Shown here piece by piece: positions 1 to 7,629 of a stretch of 51,605 nt of DNA (position 1 is the first letter of the stretch; each line of letters starts with the position of its first letter). Below the pieces are notes generated by a model. The model had not been told where the DNA came from and made no database searches. It saw only the letters and a list, made by a program, of their open reading frames with translations. Origin of the DNA: CAZNFR01 sp964572225 (GTDB lineage Bacteria > Bacteroidota > Bacteroidia > Bacteroidales > GCA-2748055); contig CAZNFR010000019.1 in NCBI GenBank assembly GCA_964572225.1, forward strand, positions 1 to 51,605. The letters run 5' to 3'. A program made the position numbers and the translations under genes.

Positions 1-242
1 GTCATCGCAGGGTAAAAAACCAGGCTGTCCTTTTCGGTGGGTATCTTAAAAAGGTCCTCATAGGGATTATTTTCGAATTCCGGGATCACCTCCGAAATGG
101 CCTTGTTGATGGTCTGGATCTCTACGAGGCGGATAGGTTCCTTAGTCAGTTCATATACAAAACCCAGGGTGCCGGCAGCAATGAAACTGACCAGGAAAAG
201 GGTCAGGACCATATTCATGAATGTGGATTCGCGTTTTGCCAT
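1..242 (-). CDS. rnfG: RnfG, electron transport complex subunit G (partial, 3' end outside window)
   Basis: Only the first 80 codons are present; the gene runs off the left edge. The start ATG lies at 242-240, two bases after the rnfD stop, so the two are probably translationally coupled. The visible part has a short basic N-terminus and one strong membrane segment (about residues 8-31), followed by a periplasmic-type region beginning with KEPIRLVEIQ, as in RnfG proteins. In the family this subunit carries a covalently bound FMN in its periplasmic domain; that site lies in the missing part and cannot be checked. The call rests mainly on order after rnfD and on the N-terminal pattern. Confidence 0.85.
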   Translation of the reverse strand, partial: MAKRESTFMNMVLTLFLVSFIAAGTLGFVYELTKEPIRLVEIQTINKAISEVIPEFENNPYEDLFKIPTEKDSLVFYPAM

Positions 243-244
243 GG

Positions 245-1228
245 CTATTGATCTCCGAATCTTTTAGGTTTGATATATTTATTCAGCAGAGGGGTAAAAC
301 CGTTCATGATGAGGATGGCGAACTGGACCCCTTCCGGATAGGCTCCGAAAACTCTGATAAGCACGGTAATGATCCCTATTCCGGCTCCATAGATGAGCAT
401 GCCTTTTTTGGTCATGGGTGAAGTTACATAATCGGTTGCCATGTAAAGAGCCCCCAGCATTAGTCCGCCGGTAAGCAGATGGAACAGGGGATCTGCAAAT
501 TTATCATCGTTAACCACCCAGAGGATCCCTGTGAATAAAGCCACGGAAAAAAGGATGGTTACCGGGATATGCCAGCTGATTATTTTTTTCCATAACACGT
601 AGATCAACCCCAGGATCAGCGCAAAAGCAGCAATTTCGCCCGATGATCCTGCCATTCTCCCAAGGAAAAGGTCCAGGTGGGAGGGGACCTCGGTCATCAG
701 GCTCTGTACCGATCCTCCGGTTCCTGAGAGTTCATTTAGCCGGGTAAGGGGGGTGGCACCGGTAGTTGCGTCGAGGTAGGTCCACCATTGTCCGGGTTCC
801 GGATAGCTGGTAAGGGCGGCCGGAAAGGAAATAAACAGGAAAACCCGGCCTACAAGCGCCGGATTGAAAGGATTGTTCCCGAGTCCGCCAAACGTCATTT
901 TACCCACACCTATGGCGACCAGGGAACCGATGATCACGATCCAGACCGGAAGGTTTGTGGGGAGGCAAAAGGCCAGAAGCAGACCTGTGAGGGCAGCGGA
1001 ACCATCAAGATGGGTTGGATTCTGATTCAGAAGGTATTTCTGTATCAGGTATTCAAAAACCACGCAGGCCAGCACAGCGCTGGCAGTGACAATGATCATA
1101 CCGATACCGAAGTAAAATAACGATACCAGGAAGGCCGGTATCAGTGCGTAAATAACCCCGTACATTAGCCTGGGGACTGATTCTCCGGTATGTACATGGG
1201 GTGAGGGTGATACAGTTAAACTACTCAT
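245..1228 (-). CDS. rnfD: RnfD, electron transport complex subunit D
   Basis: This is the integral membrane subunit of the Rnf complex, which couples ferredoxin oxidation and NAD+ reduction to Na+ or H+ movement. The 327-residue protein is dominated by hydrophobic helices. It has the conserved GNNPFNPALVGR segment (about 117-128) and a TTGAT motif (155-159) matching the family's S/T-G-A-T site, where T159 would carry covalent FMN. The length fits the family. It sits 28 bp after rnfC and 2 bp before rnfG. The first residues (MSSLTVSPSPHVHTGES) match the usual RnfD N-terminus, supporting this start. Confidence 0.95.
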   Translation of the reverse strand: MSSLTVSPSPHVHTGESVPRLMYGVIYALIPAFLVSLFYFGIGMIIVTASAVLACVVFEYLIQKYLLNQNPTHLDGSAALTGLLLAFCLPTNLPVWIVIIGSLVAIGVGKMTFGGLGNNPFNPALVGRVFLFISFPAALTSYPEPGQWWTYLDATTGATPLTRLNELSGTGGSVQSLMTEVPSHLDLFLGRMAGSSGEIAAFALILGLIYVLWKKIISWHIPVTILFSVALFTGILWVVNDDKFADPLFHLLTGGLMLGALYMATDYVTSPMTKKGMLIYGAGIGIITVLIRVFGAYPEGVQFAILIMNGFTPLLNKYIKPKRFGDQ

Positions 1229-1256
1229 AGCGTTTATTCAGGGTTTTTTGGCTGTG

Positions 1257-2588
1257 CTAATTTTTCCTGGCTCTCATCCGACGGGCTGTTTCTGCCTTAC
1301 CGATCCGAATGTAATCCAACAAGGGACGGTTCGATGGGCATATATAGCTGCAGGAACCACACTCGATGCAATCCATGATCCTTTCGGCCTCTACTCTTTC
1401 CCATAACTTTCGTTCGGAGGCTGCCTGCAGCAGGTAGGGTTCGAGTCCCATCGGACAAACGTTCACGCAACGTGTGCAGCGGATGCAGGTGATCACCTCT
1501 TTGCGGTGTGCCTCCTCTTCCGGGAAGATCAGGATTCCTGAGGTCCCTTTCACCACGGGCGATTCCAGGTCGCTGAGTGCCTTGCCCATCATGGGTCCCC
1601 CATTTACCACTTTTGCGGTATCTCCAGGGAGCCCCCCTGCCGCTTCGATCACCTCACGGATGGGGGTCCCGAGTCTGACTTTAAAATTGGAGGGTCTGGA
1701 AAGGCTTTTCCCGGTTACGGTAACGATCCTGTCTATCAGGGGTTTGTTTTTTTGAACCGCTTCGTAAGCTGCGTAAACCGATCCAACATTAAAGGCAACC
1801 ACTCCCACATCGATGGGGAGTCCGCCACTGGGCACCTCCTTGTTTAAAAGAGCTGCCACCAATTGTTTTTCCCCACCCTGAGGGTATTTCACTTTGAGTC
1901 CCTGAACCTCAATCCCCGGCTCACCGGAAGCAAGCCTGGTCAGATGCCGGATGGCATCGGGTTTATTATTCTCGATGCCGATAATGCATTTCTCCACCTC
2001 CAGGGCTTTCATCATGATCTTTGTTCCTACGATGATCTCTTTTCCCTTGCTGAGCATCAGGCTGTGGTCGGCGGTAAGGTAGGGCTCACACTCCACGCCG
2101 TTAACAATCAGATACTCGGCTTTTTTTCCTCCGGGAACCGATAGCTTCACATGGGAGGGAAAGGTGGCTCCCCCGAGTCCGACCAGACCGGAGGCGAGGA
2201 TCTTTGCTCGGATCTCTTCCGGACTATAGTTGAAATTTTCCAACAGTGTTTCATCGCGGTTAATTTCCGGGATCCATTCATCCCCTTCGGTTTGGATTTG
2301 AACGGCCGGTTTCCGATATCCGGAGCTGTCGATGAAATTGTCAATTTTTACAACCTTTCCTGAAACAGAGGAATGAATATTGGCAGAGACAAACCCCGAG
2401 GATTCAGCAATAATCTGTCCCGTTTTAACCTCATCACCTTTGTTGACCAGGATTTTCGAAGGAGATCCAATATGTTGGGAAATAGGAATATAAGCTAACT
2501 TTGGAATGGCAAGTTCCTCAATGGGACGTCCGGAAGAGAATTTATTTTCGGGAGGATGAACGCCTCCCATTTTGAATGTTTTAAGCAC
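1257..2588 (-). CDS. rnfC: RnfC, electron transport complex subunit C
   Basis: RnfC is the peripheral, NADH/FMN-binding subunit of the Rnf complex and is related to NuoF. The 443-residue protein starts with the typical GGVHPPENK segment. It has a glycine-rich nucleotide/FMN-binding stretch (GLVGLGGATFPSH, about 135-147) and an NGVECEPY motif (about 163-170). Two 4Fe-4S sets follow near the C-terminus, CIRCTRCVNVCP and CIECGSCSYICP. It is short compared with gamma-proteobacterial RnfC because the repetitive C-terminal extension is absent, as is usual in Bacteroidota. The gene starts 16 bp after the rnfB stop, in the same operon. Confidence 0.96.
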   Translation of the reverse strand: MLKTFKMGGVHPPENKFSSGRPIEELAIPKLAYIPISQHIGSPSKILVNKGDEVKTGQIIAESSGFVSANIHSSVSGKVVKIDNFIDSSGYRKPAVQIQTEGDEWIPEINRDETLLENFNYSPEEIRAKILASGLVGLGGATFPSHVKLSVPGGKKAEYLIVNGVECEPYLTADHSLMLSKGKEIIVGTKIMMKALEVEKCIIGIENNKPDAIRHLTRLASGEPGIEVQGLKVKYPQGGEKQLVAALLNKEVPSGGLPIDVGVVAFNVGSVYAAYEAVQKNKPLIDRIVTVTGKSLSRPSNFKVRLGTPIREVIEAAGGLPGDTAKVVNGGPMMGKALSDLESPVVKGTSGILIFPEEEAHRKEVITCIRCTRCVNVCPMGLEPYLLQAASERKLWERVEAERIMDCIECGSCSYICPSNRPLLDYIRIGKAETARRMRARKN

Positions 2589-2604
2589 GGGGATTAGTCT
2601 TTGG

Positions 2605-3474
2605 TTACACTTTTTCGGGTTCTTCTTTTATTTCAGGTTTGGTTTTCCTTGGAGGGAAATTTATCTCATGAATGGCGTTGGTCGGGCATTCGGTCACACA
2701 TTTCCGGCAAAGTCTGCACTTGACCGGGTCAATATAGGCAAGGTTATTCTCCATGGTGATGGCATCGAAGGGACATACCTTGACGCATTTACCACAACCG
2801 ATGCAGGCAACCTGGCAGTTTTTCCTGGCCACGGCACCTTTATCCATATTCACACAACTGATAAAAATTTTCCGGTCTTTGGGATTTTTCTTTCTTAGTT
2901 CGATGATATCCCTCGGACAGGCTTTGACACAGGCTCCGCATGCGGTACATTTATCGTCGGTCACTTCCGGAAGTCCGGTCTGTGGATTCATATGGATGGC
3001 ATCGAAATCACATGCATCCACACAATCACCATGCCCCATGCAGCCGTATCCGCAGCCGGTCTCACCCATATAGAGCATATGATTGACCGCACAGGTAGAG
3101 GCCCCTTCATAGGTATTGATTCGTGGACGGTGTTCGGGGGTGCCATGGCACCTTACCACGGCCACGGTTTCGGCTTGTTCGGCCACTTCGACACCCAGGA
3201 TTTCTGCCGCTTTGGCCATGGTTTCGTTGCCTCCCACCGGACAGTAAAGATTGTCGAGGATATCGGCTTTGACCAGGGCTTCGGCAAAATTTCTGCAGCC
3301 TGCAAAGCCACATCCTCCGCAATTGGCAGCGGGGAGTACCTCTTCCACCTGGTCAATCCGCGGATCCTCGTAAACCTTGAATTTCCGGGCGGCAATAAAA
3401 AGGATTACCGCAGCGGTAACCCCGATGGCACTTAATGAAACAACAATATAAATTAAGGTTGGACTCATTTTCAA
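2605..3474 (-). CDS. rnfB: RnfB, electron transport complex subunit B (ferredoxin-type)
   Basis: RnfB is the iron-sulfur subunit thought to accept electrons from ferredoxin. It has an N-terminal membrane anchor (about residues 7-28). The cysteine motif that follows (NCGGCGFAGC, with a further Cys downstream) binds the first 4Fe-4S cluster. Several ferredoxin-type motifs follow, including CGYGCMGHGDC, CTACGACVKACP, CIGCGKCVKVCP and CRLCRKCVTECP. At 289 residues it is longer than E. coli RsxB and fits the multi-cluster form found in Bacteroidota and Clostridia. Its start overlaps the rseC stop by 4 bp, which points to translational coupling. Confidence 0.96.
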   Translation of the reverse strand: MKMSPTLIYIVVSLSAIGVTAAVILFIAARKFKVYEDPRIDQVEEVLPAANCGGCGFAGCRNFAEALVKADILDNLYCPVGGNETMAKAAEILGVEVAEQAETVAVVRCHGTPEHRPRINTYEGASTCAVNHMLYMGETGCGYGCMGHGDCVDACDFDAIHMNPQTGLPEVTDDKCTACGACVKACPRDIIELRKKNPKDRKIFISCVNMDKGAVARKNCQVACIGCGKCVKVCPFDAITMENNLAYIDPVKCRLCRKCVTECPTNAIHEINFPPRKTKPEIKEEPEKV

Positions 3475-3893
3475 ACGATCTTTCTTATAGAAAAATTAAA
3501 CTGCCGGTGAATCTTATCTCTGAATAAGTACAGAAACGAATAGTAGGGGAGCAGGGATGAAAGGGCAAAAATACCTGCTCTGAGTTCACCCATACCGGTT
3601 GCGGTAAAAACCAGCAACAAGATCAACAGGAGAAGGAAGGGGTAAATGTAACCCCAGGCCACTGCTTTAAGACCCTGCCCGGTTTGCATCACGATCATCA
3701 CCTCTTCTCCGGGGGTAAATTGGGTATTGCCCACAGGCACACTGATCTCCTTGTCGCTCATTTCCGAGGCCGAACAAAGGCCTTTGGCATGGCAGGAAGA
3801 GCATGCAGAAGCAACAGTGAAGCGCACACTGATTCTTCCGTTGGTAATTTTATGGATGATCCCTTTATGTTCTATGGATTTCTCAGAAGACAT
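3471..3893 (-). CDS. rseC: RseC/SoxR-reducing-system-like membrane protein
   Basis: The 140-residue protein has a small N-terminal beta domain with a cysteine cluster (CSSCHAKGLC, about residues 31-40). Two membrane helices follow (about 79-97 and 104-122), as in the RseC family. In Escherichia coli RseC acts with the Rsx(Rnf) complex to reduce SoxR. In Bacteroidota it is commonly the first gene of the rnf operon, as here. What it does without SoxR is unknown; it may help assemble or load the complex. It overlaps rnfB by 4 bp. A candidate promoter lies just upstream, at 3919-3947. Confidence 0.9.
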   Translation of the reverse strand: MSSEKSIEHKGIIHKITNGRISVRFTVASACSSCHAKGLCSASEMSDKEISVPVGNTQFTPGEEVMIVMQTGQGLKAVAWGYIYPFLLLLILLLVFTATGMGELRAGIFALSSLLPYYSFLYLFRDKIHRQFNFSIRKIV

Positions 3894-3918
3894 GGATTCG
3901 TCCTTTCAGAGTTCAATG

Positions 3919-3947
3919 CAAAATTATAATTAAGGAATTATTAACAC
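3919..3947 (-). promoter_or_regulatory. Candidate Bacteroidota-type promoter of the rseC-rnf operon
   Basis: On the minus strand the sequence TAATTTTG (3926-3919) matches the Bacteroidota -7 consensus TAnnTTTG exactly. It lies about 26 bp upstream of the rseC ATG. At the -33 position only GTG (3947-3945, 18 bp spacer) is present, which is a weak match. No transcript evidence is available. Confidence 0.45.
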
Positions 3948-4044
3948 CTGCTTTTAAAAATAAACTAAAATCACACTTACAATTTATTATGATTTTAAAT
4001 AAAGAATTGGCGTCGGGGGTGTCTCGGGTTTATCCGGCCGAATT

Positions 4045-5508
4045 TCAGGGGATTAATTCTGATGTGATTTTGGCGCTGAGCAGACAGAGGGGGATGCCGC
4101 CACCGGGATGGACACTTCCGCCGATAAAATAAAGATCCCGAATGGAGGAGGAGAAATTGGGGTGCCGCAGAAAAGCGGCGAAGCGGGAATTGGAGCTGGT
4201 GCCGTAAAGAGAGCCCAGGTAGGAGGAGGTTTTGCTTTCGATGCCGGGAGGATCCAGGATTTCTTCGCCGGCGATCAGGGTTGAGATGTCTTTTTTAAGG
4301 ATTCGGTTCAGCTTGGAGAGGATGTTTTCACGGCTTCGGAAAATCAGCCCTGGCCAGTCCTGACCGTTTTCGTGCGGTGCATTGATCATGACAAACCAGT
4401 TTTCATGACCTTTGGGGGCATCGGAAGGGTTCTTTTTGGAGGAAATATTGATGTATATGGTGGGGTCTTCATACAGATCCAGTTTATTGAAGAGGTGATC
4501 GAACTCGGCCGGATAGTTTTCTGAGAAGAAGATGTTGTGCAGTTCCAGTTCCGGGAATGAACCTGCGATACCCCAGTAGAACACCAGAGCTGAGCTGGAT
4601 CTTTCCTGATTGAGAATGCGTTTGGGTTTCTTAATCCCCTTTAGAAGGTGATTATAGGTATGAACCACGTCGGCGTTGCTAACCACAATGTCGGCCGGGT
4701 ATTCCCCCTGGGAGGTTATCACCCCGGCAGCCTTTTTATTGACCAGGGAGATTTCTTTCACTTCTTCTTTCATTCTGAATTCCACACCCAGATCTTTCGC
4801 CAGATTTACTAAGGCTGAGGTGATGTTGTACATTCCTCCTTCGGGAAAATAAACCCCGCTCCCGTGTTCCAGACTGGCTATGATGGCCAGGATTCCCGGG
4901 GCCTTAAAGGGACTGGAGCCGTTATAGGTGGCCATGCGGTTAAAAAGTTGTACCAGTTTGGGATGTTTCAGGCGGGATTGATTGGCACGGTTCATGGACC
5001 TGAAAATGTCCAGGTTGGGGAGGTATTTTCCCGCTTTCAGGAGCTCCGTTGAGGCATAGCTGCTGAGTTTATGCAGGGAGCGTTCCATAAAAACCGGGGC
5101 AGTATAGCGGTAAAGCTTGTTAACGTGCCTGAGGTAGGTTAAGGTTGTTTCTCTGGGTACCTTCAGCACTTTTTCCACCTCTGCGGCCAGTTTTTCCCCT
5201 TCCGACCAGGCATGGAGAATGGTTCCGTCTTCCCAGAAATATTTACAGGCAAGTTCTTCCTTCACGTAAGAGAAAGCAGAGGCGGGGTCCTTTCCTGCGA
5301 TCCGGAACAGGTCTTCCACCAGCCAGGGCATGGTAAAAAGGGAGGGGCCCAAATCGAAGCGATAGCCGGGCATGGAGATCAGGTTGAGTTTTCCGCCCGG
5401 AAGTTCGTCTTTCTCAAACACCGTAACCCTGTAGCCTTTAACGGAAAGTCTGACAGACATGGCCAGTCCGCTGATTCCCGATCCGATGATAATCGCTTTC
5501 TTACTCAT
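4045..5508 (-). CDS. Phytoene/hydroxycarotenoid desaturase-like FAD oxidoreductase (CrtI family)
   Basis: This flavoprotein of the CrtI/CrtD family introduces double bonds into carotenoid precursors. Near the N-terminus it has the dinucleotide-binding motif GSGISGLAMSVRLS, then EKDELPGGK and FDLGPSLFTMP, a pattern typical of carotenoid desaturases. Near the C-terminus is GGSVHPGGGIPLCLLSAK, the family's FAD-binding end motif. The ATG at 5508 is preferred over an in-frame TTG at 5520 because MSKKAIIIGSG begins directly before the FAD motif. No crtB or other carotenoid gene lies nearby, so whether the substrate is phytoene, a hydroxycarotenoid or another lipid stays open. It follows the DUF4914 gene by 43 bp and may be cotranscribed with it. 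Confidence 0.85.
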   Translation of the reverse strand: MSKKAIIIGSGISGLAMSVRLSVKGYRVTVFEKDELPGGKLNLISMPGYRFDLGPSLFTMPWLVEDLFRIAGKDPASAFSYVKEELACKYFWEDGTILHAWSEGEKLAAEVEKVLKVPRETTLTYLRHVNKLYRYTAPVFMERSLHKLSSYASTELLKAGKYLPNLDIFRSMNRANQSRLKHPKLVQLFNRMATYNGSSPFKAPGILAIIASLEHGSGVYFPEGGMYNITSALVNLAKDLGVEFRMKEEVKEISLVNKKAAGVITSQGEYPADIVVSNADVVHTYNHLLKGIKKPKRILNQERSSSALVFYWGIAGSFPELELHNIFFSENYPAEFDHLFNKLDLYEDPTIYINISSKKNPSDAPKGHENWFVMINAPHENGQDWPGLIFRSRENILSKLNRILKKDISTLIAGEEILDPPGIESKTSSYLGSLYGTSSNSRFAAFLRHPNFSSSIRDLYFIGGSVHPGGGIPLCLLSAKITSELIP

Positions 5509-5551
5509 GGTGAATATCAAAGGGGTAATTTACGAAAAAAACTTGTTCTTT

Positions 5552-7471
5552 CTAGATATGGGAATTCTGGAAAGCGTAGTTATAGTCCATCGGGATAATG
5601 TTGATGTAATCCTGCACGCTTCCGTCCGACAGGCAGGTGTCGATGATGAGTCGGCCTGTCTCGGAAAGATCAGGTTTCAGGAACTTTTTCAGTTCCGTCT
5701 TAAAGAAATCTTTAAGTATACGGGCACCCTCATCGTATCCGTGCTCGCCCACTTCCTGCTGTCTGTATACTTTAAGGAAGCGGGAAGGAATCTTGGAAGC
5801 TTCGATGGTCAGATAATTCAGTTCGTAACCCAGCAGTGAGCAACGGGCATCCTGATACTGGTCCTCTCTCAGTTTCGCACTGCCACGACGGGTCAGGTAT
5901 TCTCTCATCATCAACTGGGGTTTGAAACCTACTTTCCAGACACCGATGTGCTGATTGGGGGCCAGGGTGTAGCGGGTTCTCGGAAACTGCATGATCTGTT
6001 CCAGAAGCATGTTTGCCTGTTTAACCATCTCGCCGGTAGCGAAAGGCCAGTAAGAACCGACCCCTTCACTCGACATGGCATCGGTACCTACGATGCTGGG
6101 ATTGGCATACCCTCTTGGGGCTACCAGTCTCCACAGCCAGGCCAGGGCCGGGGGCAGGATATGGAACAGTCCGATGATCCCGTAACTGGGTTCTTCGGCA
6201 GAGCAGGGCGGGGTGCGGACACCAAAACTTCGGACATCAATATTGACGGGATAATCCACGATGCCGGGAACAATATCACGGGGTACCACCACCCTCGGAT
6301 TCGGACAGGGAACCCCGGGGGCATCCTTGATGTGATTCCAAATAAGGGCCGTACATCCGGGCTGGGTTTCGACATTCAGAAAAAGGAGGGGCTTTTCGGT
6401 GTTGATCGTCATTTTTTCAAGGTAGGGATCATCGCCGTAATTTTTGACCCCGTCAACCCTTATGAACCAGGCATTTTCTGCGTCGGTAAGCGTAAGCTTG
6501 CCATTTTTTCGCTGAATTGACGGGTGACATAAGGCCATATCGTCTGTAACCGGATTGAAAGAACAGAAAACGGGGAGGGATATATGCCTTTCTTCCCCGG
6601 TTATGGTATTCACGCCAAGCAGAACCTGACCCTGAGGTTCTCTGAGAATGTGCTGGTGCATTTCACTTTTCCCTCCGCCGCTGGCACCCTCATGCATGAA
6701 ATTGGTGATGTTGTCGTAGGGACTGGTAACTTTTACGGTAGAACAGTGTGTGGTTATCCAGTTTTCCCTTTCGCCCTTGGTGAGGAGGACTCCGTATAAT
6801 CCCTTTTTGGCACTGGGTCCGGGATAGAGATTATAGGAATACAGCTCGTGAAGGTCTTCAAGCCGGTTATGGACTACAACCTGCTTACCCTCAAAATGCG
6901 TATGTCTGAAGGGTGGAGCAACCATGATTGCGGACTCTATAATAAAATTTTCCGGGATCTCATCGACGGTGAGGATCTGCTGAAGCATGGATAATCCCAT
7001 GGCAAAAAAGGCCGCATTCGCAGGGGCGATCGCAATCCCCCCTGAACCAATATTCTGTCGGCCGGCAAAATAAAAAAATACTGCCAGATCCTGTTTTTCC
7101 AGCCACCTGAAGGTCTCGTCCTTCAGAATGTCAAATTCATAACCGTATTTGTCGTGAAACCTTACCTTGTCTGAGGGCAGGGTATCGGCAATAACCATGG
7201 TATCAGGGTCACGCCTCCGCATGTATGGTTCGGTATAATTTGCAGAGATCCCGTTCTTCACCTTATGGACAATCACTTCGGTGTATTCCCCTTTCCCGGG
7301 AACATCATATTTTACTTCATAATAAATCCCTTTTTCTGGTCCGGTGGAAGCTTCCGCAAGATCAACACTGCTTGTAAACAAAGTATTGCTTACCGCATTT
7401 TCCACGAGACTGGTGATTCTCTCCGGGATTTGAATATTCTTTACCTTAACTACTTCTGAAAATCGACTCAT
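5552..7471 (-). CDS. DUF4914 family protein with a PEPCK-like P-loop
   Basis: The 639-residue protein resembles the DUF4914 family of Bacteroidota and Firmicutes, which has no assigned reaction. Its clearest motif is a P-loop, GASGGGKS at residues 262-269, which resembles the kinase-1 loop of phosphoenolpyruvate carboxykinases rather than a classical Walker A of ATPases. Other noticeable segments are HCSTVKVTSPYDN before the loop, a Cys/Pro-rich stretch (PGVPCPNPRVVVPRD, about 385-399) and a hydrophobic LFHILPPALAWLWRLV (about 435-450). No signal peptide is visible, so it is probably cytoplasmic. The inferred role is a nucleotide-dependent phosphotransferase or carboxykinase-like enzyme; the substrate is unknown. 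A good promoter candidate lies at 7507-7538. Confidence 0.75.
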   Translation of the reverse strand: MSRFSEVVKVKNIQIPERITSLVENAVSNTLFTSSVDLAEASTGPEKGIYYEVKYDVPGKGEYTEVIVHKVKNGISANYTEPYMRRRDPDTMVIADTLPSDKVRFHDKYGYEFDILKDETFRWLEKQDLAVFFYFAGRQNIGSGGIAIAPANAAFFAMGLSMLQQILTVDEIPENFIIESAIMVAPPFRHTHFEGKQVVVHNRLEDLHELYSYNLYPGPSAKKGLYGVLLTKGERENWITTHCSTVKVTSPYDNITNFMHEGASGGGKSEMHQHILREPQGQVLLGVNTITGEERHISLPVFCSFNPVTDDMALCHPSIQRKNGKLTLTDAENAWFIRVDGVKNYGDDPYLEKMTINTEKPLLFLNVETQPGCTALIWNHIKDAPGVPCPNPRVVVPRDIVPGIVDYPVNIDVRSFGVRTPPCSAEEPSYGIIGLFHILPPALAWLWRLVAPRGYANPSIVGTDAMSSEGVGSYWPFATGEMVKQANMLLEQIMQFPRTRYTLAPNQHIGVWKVGFKPQLMMREYLTRRGSAKLREDQYQDARCSLLGYELNYLTIEASKIPSRFLKVYRQQEVGEHGYDEGARILKDFFKTELKKFLKPDLSETGRLIIDTCLSDGSVQDYINIIPMDYNYAFQNSHI

Positions 7472-7506
7472 CTTCTTCCCTTAAATTGTTATTCCAAAAA
7501 CGATTG

Positions 7507-7538
7507 CAAATATATCCCAATTCTTTGTCTTTTGAAAA
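7507..7538 (-). promoter_or_regulatory. Candidate promoter of the DUF4914 gene
   Basis: On the minus strand TATATTTG (7514-7507) matches the -7 consensus TAnnTTTG exactly. A TTTTC at 7538-7534 stands 19 bp upstream, at the place expected for the -33 element (TTTG). The ATG at 7471 is about 36 bp downstream. The surrounding 7472-7629 gap is AT-rich and holds no gene. Confidence 0.5.
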
Positions 7539-7629
7539 CTTTAGAATTATAAATAATAATTAACAAAAACCAGAAAACTATTATAAAAATCCTGTTTTTT
7601 GTGGTTAATGTTAAGATGAAGTTTCCTTT

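Noticed and set aside
5948..6520. A 190-residue plus-strand frame inside the DUF4914 gene
   Set aside because: Antisense shadow; low-complexity Gly/His composition; no motif.
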